From Myxococcales bacterium (GTDB lineage Bacteria > Myxococcota_A > Polyangia > Fen-1088): DNA of 6,806 nt. Below are positions 1-5,069 of the stretch, one piece after another. A program made the position numbers and the translations under genes. Under the pieces are notes generated by a model. The model had not been told where the DNA came from, did no database searches, and saw only the letters and a list, made by a program, of their open reading frames with translations. Where the stretch lies: NCBI GenBank assembly GCA_003170035.1, contig PMZX01000408.1, positions 15,852 to 22,657 of the forward strand, given 5' to 3'. Every line of letters starts with the position of its first letter. Position 1 is the first letter of the stretch.

Positions 1-131
1 CCGATCTCTCGCAGGGTCGGCGGATAGCCGCACCTGCTGATCGATCCCGAGATGAAATCGAGCACCTCGCGCTGGCGGTCGGTCAGGTCGCTGGCAGGAT
101 CATCGTCGCGCACGATAGTCAGGTGGCCCAT
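1..131 (-). CDS. lexA: LexA repressor, N-terminal fragment (cut by window edge)
   Basis: Only the first 43 codons are present and the gene continues past base 1. Reading the minus strand from the ATG at 131-129 gives MGHLTIVRDDDPASDLTDRQ followed by REVLDFISGSISRCGYPPTLREIG. The stretch LTDRQREVLDFI...GYPPTLREIG is the hallmark start of the LexA winged helix-turn-helix. LexA represses DNA-repair (SOS) genes and cleaves itself when RecA is activated by single-stranded DNA; the protease domain lies outside the window. The roughly 14 residues before LTDRQ are a little longer than in many LexA proteins. The start is supported by a strong Shine-Dalgarno, GAGGAGGG at 142-135, close to the ATG. Upstream lie a promoter and LexA-like boxes that suggest autoregulation. 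Identity is secure from the motif; completeness of the gene cannot be judged. Confidence 0.93.
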   Translation of the reverse strand, partial: MGHLTIVRDDDPASDLTDRQREVLDFISGSISRCGYPPTLREI

Positions 132-134
132 GGA

Positions 135-142
135 CCCTCCTC
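135..142 (-). promoter_or_regulatory. lexA ribosome binding site
   Basis: GAGGAGGG on the minus strand stands 3 bases from the lexA ATG at 131. It is a long, strong Shine-Dalgarno, and its closeness fixes the start codon. The spacing of the GGAGG core is about 4 bases, at the short end of normal. Confidence 0.75.
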
Positions 143-151
143 TGCAAGGTT

Positions 152-168
152 ACTGAACAAACGTATGG
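152..168 (-). promoter_or_regulatory. Predicted LexA operator 1, overlapping the lexA -10 and start site
   Basis: The minus-strand sequence CCATACGTTTGTTCAGT matches 15 of 17 positions of the Myxococcus xanthus LexA motif as I recall it (CTRHAMRYBYGTTCAGS). On the plus strand the core reads GAAC-AAAC-GTAT, a half-conserved version of the GAAC-N4-GTTC box used by LexA in Gram-positive bacteria. It overlaps the -10 hexamer and the likely transcription start, where a bound repressor would block RNA polymerase. The motif comparison is from memory. Confidence 0.6.
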
Positions 169-192
169 TACGGAACATATGTCCCGTGTCAA
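165..192 (-). promoter_or_regulatory. Predicted sigma-70-type promoter of lexA
   Basis: On the minus strand a perfect -35 hexamer TTGACA (192-187) is followed after 16 bases by TACCAT (170-165), which matches TATAAT at four of six positions including both ends. The start of transcription would fall near 158, leaving a leader of about 27 bases with the Shine-Dalgarno GAGGAGGG. Both LexA-like boxes overlap this promoter, as expected for an autorepressed gene. The hexamers are seen directly; promoter activity is inferred. Confidence 0.7.
173..184. promoter_or_regulatory. Predicted LexA operator 2, between -35 and -10 of lexA
   Basis: GAAC-ATAT-GTCC is one base from the perfect palindrome GAAC-N4-GTTC. 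It fits exactly inside the 16-base spacer of the predicted lexA promoter. Its GAAC starts 18 bases from the GAAC of operator 1, so the two sites lie close to two helical turns apart. It matches the Myxococcus-type motif less well (about 12 of 17) than operator 1, so it may be a weaker site or only a symmetrical coincidence. Confidence 0.5.
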
Positions 193-323
193 GTTCACGT
201 TGAGCAGTGCAGTGCGGCGGGGTGGTTGGACCGGCCATTCGACAATCGGTCGTCCCCGCACCGGCTGAGCTGCGTCGGGGGATTTTCACGCAACTTTGGC
301 GGAGTCACGCCGACAAGCATGGC

Positions 324-1379
324 ATGTGCGAGATCTCGAGCAGCCCCACTCTGGCAGCGATCGTGGGCGACGATCCGGAGCTGCGCCTCGTGCTGGCGCG
401 TGCCGCGCGGGTCGCGTGCACCCGCATCCCGGTGCTGGTGACCGGCGAGAGCGGGACCGGCAAGGAGCTGCTTGCCCGGGTTCTGCACGAGATGGGTCCC
501 CAGCCCACGGGGCCCTTTGTCGTCGTCAACTGTGGCACCCTGGCGCGCGAGCTGGCAGAAAGCCAGCTCTTCGGACACGAACGCGGCGCTTTCACGGGCG
601 CTGGATCGCGCCGCGCGGGCTGGTTCGAAGAGGCCGCCGGGGGCACCCTGGTCCTGGACGAGATTGGCGAGCTGTCCATGGACCTGCAGCCCAAGCTCTT
701 GCGCGCCCTGGAGACCGGGCACATCCGGCGGGTGGGCGGCAGCGGCGAGACCGCTGTGCAGGTACGCGTGGTGGCCACCACCCTGCGCGACTTGCGACGG
801 GACACCCAGCGTGGCTCGTTCCGTCTGGATCTCTTTCATCGCCTGGCCGGCTTCGAACTGAGGCTGCCGGCTCTGCGCGACAGGCCAGGGGATGTTCTTC
901 GCCTGGCCCAACACTTCCTAGACGAGTTCGAGCCCGAGCTCGGCCCGCGCGTCCTCGCGACAGACGCTGCCCGGAAGCTGCTAGGCCACGACTGGCCCGG
1001 CAACGTGCGCGAGTTGCGCCACGTGATTCGGAGGGCCGCGCTCCTGACTAGCGCGGTGATCGATGGCCCCAGCGTGGAGATCGAACCCTCCGGGGACGGG
1101 GCGGGCGGAATGTCCCGTGCGGCTGACGGTTCCGGACCGATGGCAGCAGCCGTCGACTTCGCCCGATCCGCCGCGGCCCCGCTGGTCGACAGCGACTTCC
1201 TCCCCTTGCGCAACAAGTCCTTCGAGCAGATCCAGACTGACGTATTCGTCTGGGCCCTGCGACGCAACGGCAACAGTCGCCGTCGTGCCGCTGCGGCACT
1301 CGGCATCTCGCGCTCGACCTTCTGCGATCGGGTCCGAAGGCTGGGGCTTGTCCCAGGTGGCGCGCCGGCAAGCCAGTAG
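324..1379 (+). CDS. Sigma-54-dependent transcriptional activator, AAA+ and Fis-type HTH only
   Basis: This 351-residue protein is a bacterial enhancer-binding protein that uses ATP hydrolysis to open promoters held by sigma-54 RNA polymerase. In order it has a short N-terminus (1-12), Walker A GESGTGKE (41-48), the sigma-54-contacting loop GAFTGA (88-93), Walker B VLDEI (110-114), an arginine-finger region FRLDLFHRL (166-174), the sensor II motif WPGNVREL (224-231), a variable linker (about 245-295), and a Fis-type helix-turn-helix (about 319-342, AAAALGISRSTFCDRVRRLG). No receiver, GAF, PAS or FHA domain precedes the AAA+ domain, as in PspF, so activity must be controlled by a partner or by its level. 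The sensor I stretch reads VATTLRDL, without the common Asn of VATNRDL. I chose the ATG at 324 because high third-position GC begins there and it directly precedes the domain; a GTG at 207 would add 39 residues of uncharacteristic composition. Its target promoters are unknown, and proximity to the T2SS genes is only circumstantial. Confidence 0.9.
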   Translation: MCEISSSPTLAAIVGDDPELRLVLARAARVACTRIPVLVTGESGTGKELLARVLHEMGPQPTGPFVVVNCGTLARELAESQLFGHERGAFTGAGSRRAGWFEEAAGGTLVLDEIGELSMDLQPKLLRALETGHIRRVGGSGETAVQVRVVATTLRDLRRDTQRGSFRLDLFHRLAGFELRLPALRDRPGDVLRLAQHFLDEFEPELGPRVLATDAARKLLGHDWPGNVRELRHVIRRAALLTSAVIDGPSVEIEPSGDGAGGMSRAADGSGPMAAAVDFARSAAAPLVDSDFLPLRNKSFEQIQTDVFVWALRRNGNSRRRAAAALGISRSTFCDRVRRLGLVPGGAPASQ

Positions 1380-1403
1380 GCCCGCCCTATTGCTTGCCGG
1401 CGC
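1362..1403. terminator. Convergent hairpin spanning both stop codons (putative bidirectional terminator)
   Basis: GCGCCGGCAAGC (1362-1373) and GCTTGCCGGCGC (1392-1403) are perfect 12-base inverted repeats around an 18-base loop. TAGG (1377-1380) and CCTA (1386-1389) can extend the stem inside the loop after a small bulge. The activator's stop codon (1377-1379) and gspN's stop codon (1389-1387) both lie in the loop, and the arms encode the last residues of each protein. No T-run follows on either strand, so it is not a textbook intrinsic terminator. It could still halt or protect both transcripts. Confidence 0.5.
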
Positions 1404-2769
1404 TAGAAGCAGGCTCGCTCGATGGAGTACTTGCGGCGGGCGGCGCTGGCCCTGGCGCGGGCGGCGTCGGCGCCGGTGCGGGCGGCGTCGGCGCTGGTGC
1501 GGGCGGCGGCGCCGGCTCGGCAGCCGGTGGCGGTGTCGGCGGAGGCTGGTCTGTCACTCGCATCGACGGCGGTTCCTGATCCGGACTTTGTATGACCGCA
1601 GGCGCCCCCGGCGGAGGCGGTGCAGGCGGTGCAGGGGGTGCAGGCTCTTCGACTGGCGGATTGTCGATTTTGGGATCAAATCCCGCCGGGATTGCCGACA
1701 GCGCAGAAGGGGCGGGAGGCGCGGCAGATGCAGCGGGTTGTGCAGCGGCCGGTGCGGGGGGAGGCGCGGGGAGGGCTGCGCCCGACTTGGACGCGATCGG
1801 TTTCGGGCCCGAGGCTGGGGCGCCGAACGGCGAGGTCTTCGTCCATTCCGGCTTCCCCATGTGGTTGAGCGGCCCCCGGATGCGAAATCCGTAGAACCCG
1901 TCCGGGCGCTTGCCCTTGTCGCCAGCGAACCCCAACAGGGTACTCAGCTTTTCGGAGCTCTTGAGTAGAGCGTCGCTCAGCTTGAAGCGGACGTAGAGAT
2001 CAAAGTACGAGGAGGCGATGGAATCGCTCAGCTTGATCTCGCCCTCCACGTAGAATTCGCCGTCAGGCGACTTGGACTGAACGCCCTGCAGGCGGCCCAC
2101 GCCTTTGTCGATGGGCACGCGTCCCGGAAGGTCGCCCAGGCGGATCTTGGGGAGTCCAAGACCCTGAGACAGAATCGGGTCGTTCGGGATGATCAGCTTG
2201 GCCTTGCCGTCGCCCAGTGCGCAGGCGCTGCATGTCCAGGTCAGCAGGCCCACCGTGGCCGAGGCGCGCAGGCCGGGCATCTTCTCGTCGAGCTGCAGGT
2301 CCAGTTTCCCGGACAGCGGCAGGTTGGTGGCGGCCTTGACCCAAGGAATCTCGGACAGATCGATCGCCGCTGCCGATACGTCCAGGCGGCTCTCGGTCTT
2401 GCTGCGGCTGGTTTCCACATCCAGGTCGCCACCGAAGACGCTGGCCGAGACCTGGTAGGTCTTGTGGCCGACCAGCGCTCCGAGCAACGACCAGCGCACC
2501 TTGGCCACCGGGATGGCGATGCGCGTGGGCTTGGCCTCACCGGACGGACGCGAGGCGACGATGACGTCTTTGAGTCGGATGCCCAGACCCAGCGCGGGGC
2601 CCGCCGATTTGACCTCGACGTCATAGCCTTGCTGCGCGGCCAGAACCACCAGGTAGTCCTTGAGCCGGCCCCAGGGCAGGGTCAGAACGAAAACCAAGAA
2701 GAACACGAACAGACCGAACGCCGCGGTGGCTCCAGTTTTCCTCAAACGGCGCAAGCGATCGCTCAGCAT
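1387..2769 (-). CDS. gspN: Type II secretion system protein GspN with long Pro/Ala-rich C-terminal tail
   Basis: This 460-residue protein is the last gene of the T2SS operon. GspN is an accessory inner-membrane protein of uncertain role, absent from many T2SS. The N-terminus is basic (MLSDRLRRLRKTG), followed by one hydrophobic segment at about 16-32 that should anchor it with the rest in the periplasm. Residues 33-305 form the GspN-like body, with repeated lipid-transfer-like strands ending near the phrase FYGFRIRGPLNHMGKP. A CxxC pair sits at 180-183 (TCSAC). From about 310 to 460 the chain is low-complexity Pro/Ala with PAPTPPA-type repeats, which is unusual since GspN proteins are, as I recall, nearer 300 residues. 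The ATG at 2769 lies 4 bases after the gspM stop, and its Shine-Dalgarno (AAGGGCAAGGG) lies in the gspM C-terminal codons. Identification rests on position, topology and family resemblance. It converges with the sigma-54 activator, 7 bases apart. Confidence 0.82.
   Translation of the reverse strand: MLSDRLRRLRKTGATAAFGLFVFFLVFVLTLPWGRLKDYLVVLAAQQGYDVEVKSAGPALGLGIRLKDVIVASRPSGEAKPTRIAIPVAKVRWSLLGALVGHKTYQVSASVFGGDLDVETSRSKTESRLDVSAAAIDLSEIPWVKAATNLPLSGKLDLQLDEKMPGLRASATVGLLTWTCSACALGDGKAKLIIPNDPILSQGLGLPKIRLGDLPGRVPIDKGVGRLQGVQSKSPDGEFYVEGEIKLSDSIASSYFDLYVRFKLSDALLKSSEKLSTLLGFAGDKGKRPDGFYGFRIRGPLNHMGKPEWTKTSPFGAPASGPKPIASKSGAALPAPPPAPAAAQPAASAAPPAPSALSAIPAGFDPKIDNPPVEEPAPPAPPAPPPPGAPAVIQSPDQEPPSMRVTDQPPPTPPPAAEPAPPPAPAPTPPAPAPTPPAPGPAPPAASTPSSEPASSAGKQ
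1457..1508. repeat. 21-bp tandem repeat, about 2.5 copies, inside the gspN tail
   Basis: The units 1457-1477 and 1478-1498 differ at one base (C/T at the 18th position), and a third copy starts at 1499 and breaks down after 1508. Because 21 is a multiple of three, the gspN frame is preserved; each unit encodes a heptad of the type PAPTPPA. The lone difference between units is synonymous-like noise, suggesting recent duplication by slippage. The surrounding tail is similarly GC-rich and Pro/Ala-biased, so further degenerate copies are likely. Confidence 0.85.
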
Positions 2770-2773
2770 GGCG

Positions 2774-3403
2774 CTAGCCCTTGCCCTTCCCGGAGCTCTT
2801 CTTGGGACGATTTTCCTTCAAGCGCTCGTAGGCGGTCGCGGTCATCTCCACGTCCAGCTTGTCGCCTTCGCCGAAGCTGCGCCGGATTTGCAAACGCGTG
2901 ACCACGATCAGCCGAGGGTTGGTTTCCACCTTGTTGAGGAAGGTGGCCAGTTCCTTCAGGCCCACCTTGCGCAGCTTCACGTCCAGGCTGTGCTCCAGGT
3001 AGCGCTTGCCCGCGGGACTGGGCGGACGATCCGCGGTTTCCGGAATCTGGATGCCGGCTACCTTGCCGGCGGCTTCCAGGTCGGCGGCCAACTGGGGCGG
3101 CTCGACTCCGATGCGCGCCTCCAGCGCTTTCATGCGTGCCTTGGCGTCCCGGTAGACGTCGCTACGCTTGGCGATGGCGGAGAGTGCCTCGCGCGTGTCG
3201 TCGTTGCTGGCGCTGATCTCCTGCAGCGAATCGATGATGAGATAGCCAGCGAGCAGAACCGCAAGCATGACGACGGCGCCGGCCAGAATCGAGATTAGCT
3301 TGCGCTCGCGCGCCGCCATCCGGTTCCACTCCGCGGTGGCGTAGGTCAAGGGTCGTCGCAGCCCGCGCGCGATTTTTCCCATCAGACGTTTGAGAAATCC
3401 CAT
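2774..3403 (-). CDS. gspM: Type II secretion system protein GspM
   Basis: This 209-residue bitopic inner-membrane protein is the partner of GspL in the T2SS assembly platform. A basic cytoplasmic N-terminus of about 35 residues leads to one hydrophobic segment at about 36-57 (LISILAGAVVMLAVLLAGYL). A helical, charged stretch at about 60-100 follows, probably coiled coil. Then a ferredoxin-like periplasmic region runs from about 133 to 195, including LKELATFLNKVETNPRLIVV, which resembles the PilO/GspM fold. The C-terminus is a lysine-rich tail (RPKKSSGKGKG). The ATG at 3403 follows the gspL stop by 7 bases, and its Shine-Dalgarno (AAGGAAG, 3412-3406) overlaps that stop, favouring coupled translation. 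GspM is poorly conserved in sequence, so the call rests on topology, size and its place between gspL and gspN. No defects are visible. Confidence 0.85.
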   Translation of the reverse strand: MGFLKRLMGKIARGLRRPLTYATAEWNRMAARERKLISILAGAVVMLAVLLAGYLIIDSLQEISASNDDTREALSAIAKRSDVYRDAKARMKALEARIGVEPPQLAADLEAAGKVAGIQIPETADRPPSPAGKRYLEHSLDVKLRKVGLKELATFLNKVETNPRLIVVTRLQIRRSFGEGDKLDVEMTATAYERLKENRPKKSSGKGKG

Positions 3404-3405
3404 GG

Positions 3406-3412
3406 CTTCCTT
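3406..3412 (-). promoter_or_regulatory. gspM ribosome binding site overlapping the gspL stop
   Basis: AAGGAAG on the minus strand includes the last two bases of the gspL TAA stop and lies 2 to 3 bases from the gspM ATG at 3403. The overlap suggests that ribosomes finishing gspL can reinitiate on gspM. Confidence 0.55.
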
Positions 3413-5051
3413 AGGGGCACTTCGAGTTGATGGTCAGACTGAACTGCTTGGCCCCACCGGTGACCTCGGTGAGGGGGCCCTTGTTGATCTCTTCGAAGCA
3501 CTCGATCTCTTTCAGCTTGGCCACCACGTCGTCGAGCGCCGCTGCGGAATCCACGGTGCCCTTGATGCTGGTCTTCTTGGTCTTGATCTCCATGTCCTGC
3601 ACGTCGATCGCCACCTGTTCGGCAGCAGGCATCTTGCGCGAGATCTGGTCGAGCAGATCGAAGGCAGTGACCCGCGGCACGGGGGCCATTTCGTCGCGCA
3701 GGGAGCGGTTGAGCGCCGCTGTCACCTCGGTCGCATCGGAGCGCGCCTCCCCAAAAAGCTCTTTGGTGGCCACTTTGAGTCTCTCCTTGAGTTGCACCTG
3801 CTCGCTCGACAGACGCCGGAGCGCAATGGTTCCGTCCACCGCGGCACACGCGAGCACAGCCCCGATCAGAAGAGCGAGGTGGGCGCCCTTCTGGCGCACG
3901 GCCGAGAAGCTGGCGCGGTACTGAAAGGGACCACGGCGCAGGTCCAGCTCCCGGTGGCCCCGCGCCCCGGCCCAGGCCAGGGCAAAGGCCAAAGCCAGAC
4001 GAGCGCGGCTGGCGGAGCCCTCTTCATCGACCACGGACACTTCTTCGGCCTCGTCGGCCGCTGTCCCTTCTGCGACCGCTGGCTCGGGCGGGGCCGGCCA
4101 CAGCCCGGTGGGGATGCCCAGCTCCTCCTGGAGAAACTCGGGCAGCCCCTGCAAGCGCGAGCCGCCCCCGGCCAGCATGATGGACTCGACCGGCGCCTTG
4201 TTCTGGGCGCGGAAACTGGCCAGGGTCTGGCGCAGGTCACGCAGGAACGGCGCCAGCGCGGCTTGCAACACCCCACCCAGTTGGCGTTGTGCCGCGGTGG
4301 TTGGAGGTTGGGCGCGGCTGGGCACGAATCCATAGGTGTGTTTGGCCTGCTCGGCCTGCGCGAAAGTCCACTTGTCTCCCGAGGCCCGCACCAGGGCCAG
4401 GGTCAACTCCTCGCCGGCGTGGCTGCTGGTCCGGCCGAACACCGTCTCGTCGCCACGCAGGAAGCAAAGCTGGCTGCGCCGATGGCCGACGTCGATGAAC
4501 AGGCGGCATCCCGACGGGGTCTCCTTGCTGGCGGCGCGATCCTCGGCCAGCAGGGCATGATAAATGACCGGGGTGGCGTAGAGCGTGCGCGGTTCCACCC
4601 CGCATTGCTTGAGCCAGGCGAGAAAGGCCGCGACCTCCTCGGTACGCGCCGCGACCGCCAGGGCACGCGAGCCGGTGCTTTCGCTCTCATCGGTGCCTGG
4701 CGCCGACAGGATGACGTGGTCCATGACGACCTCGGACAGGTCGTGCATGATTTGACCCTCCAGTTCGTAGCCCACCACCTGTTCCACCTTGCGCGCATCC
4801 GAGAAAGGCAGGTCGAGCACGCGCAACGCGAGCGCCTCGCCGGGCAGCGCCGTATAGATGATCGACTCGGAGGGCAGGCGCGCCACGCCCGCGCGCAACG
4901 CCTCGGCCTGTCGTTCCGGCAGAGGGGTCTCACCCGGTGGCACCGGCTCCTCGAAGGAGGTGTTGACACGCAGCCGGCGGAATCCCACGTCGAAAACTGC
5001 GAACTTGACCGACCTGGATCCCAGGTCAATTCCGGTGATGGTGTGAGCCAT
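3411..5051 (-). CDS. gspL: Type II secretion system protein GspL (PilM-like actin fold plus periplasmic domain)
   Basis: This 546-residue platform protein links the cytoplasmic secretion ATPase GspE to GspM and the pseudopilus. The cytoplasmic part (1-387) has the actin/PilM-type fold. Phosphate-1 motif ITGIDLGSRSVKFAV (5-19), phosphate-2 motif LFIDVGHRRSQLCF (184-197) and adenosine motif IMLAGGGSRLQGLPEF (291-306) are all visible. The last is followed by an acidic low-complexity insert at about 325-347. One membrane segment lies at about 390-411. A coiled-coil-like stretch (412-435) and a periplasmic ferredoxin-like domain (about 455-544) complete it. C518 and C545 could form a disulfide at the C-terminus. 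In effect it resembles a PilM-PilN fusion. The ATG at 5051 is 18 bases after the gspK stop, with GAGG ten bases upstream. It lies between gspK and gspM as in most T2SS operons. An ATP-binding role is possible from the motifs but not shown. Confidence 0.93.
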   Translation of the reverse strand: MAHTITGIDLGSRSVKFAVFDVGFRRLRVNTSFEEPVPPGETPLPERQAEALRAGVARLPSESIIYTALPGEALALRVLDLPFSDARKVEQVVGYELEGQIMHDLSEVVMDHVILSAPGTDESESTGSRALAVAARTEEVAAFLAWLKQCGVEPRTLYATPVIYHALLAEDRAASKETPSGCRLFIDVGHRRSQLCFLRGDETVFGRTSSHAGEELTLALVRASGDKWTFAQAEQAKHTYGFVPSRAQPPTTAAQRQLGGVLQAALAPFLRDLRQTLASFRAQNKAPVESIMLAGGGSRLQGLPEFLQEELGIPTGLWPAPPEPAVAEGTAADEAEEVSVVDEEGSASRARLALAFALAWAGARGHRELDLRRGPFQYRASFSAVRQKGAHLALLIGAVLACAAVDGTIALRRLSSEQVQLKERLKVATKELFGEARSDATEVTAALNRSLRDEMAPVPRVTAFDLLDQISRKMPAAEQVAIDVQDMEIKTKKTSIKGTVDSAAALDDVVAKLKEIECFEEINKGPLTEVTGGAKQFSLTINSKCP

Positions 5052-5069
5052 GAGTCTTCAGCCTCGTTG

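Larger units (their letters stand above)
132..323. other. Divergent intergenic control region between lexA and the sigma-54 activator
   Basis: The lexA-proximal half holds the lexA Shine-Dalgarno, promoter and two LexA-like boxes. The half next to the activator (about 193-323) contains no convincing sigma-70 promoter on the plus strand and no -24/-12 site of the TGGCAC-N5-TTGCA type. The only Shine-Dalgarno-like element there is GGCGGAG at 298-304, which is 19 bases from the ATG at 324 and therefore poorly placed. An open frame runs through from a GTG at 207, but its third codon positions are not GC-rich like the gene downstream, so I treat it as noncoding. Confidence 0.55.

Noticed and set aside
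207..323. N-terminal extension of the activator from a GTG at 207
   Set aside because: Third codon positions there are not GC-biased, there is no domain, and the frame would begin beside the lexA -35. The ATG at 324 fits better, though its own ribosome site is poor.
195..914. A 239-codon minus-strand frame opposite the activator
   Set aside because: It is antisense to the AAA+ domain motifs, starts in the lexA control region without a ribosome site, and shows no domain.
1440..1520. The 21-base repeat as a CRISPR array
   Set aside because: The units are contiguous without spacers, are multiples of three and encode a Pro/Ala heptad in gspN. They are a coding repeat.
1063..1968. A 301-codon plus-strand frame spanning the activator end and gspN
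   Set aside because: It is Arg/Trp-rich and runs through the convergence hairpin and the Pro-coding repeat region out of frame. This is typical of a frame-shifted reading of GC-rich coding DNA.
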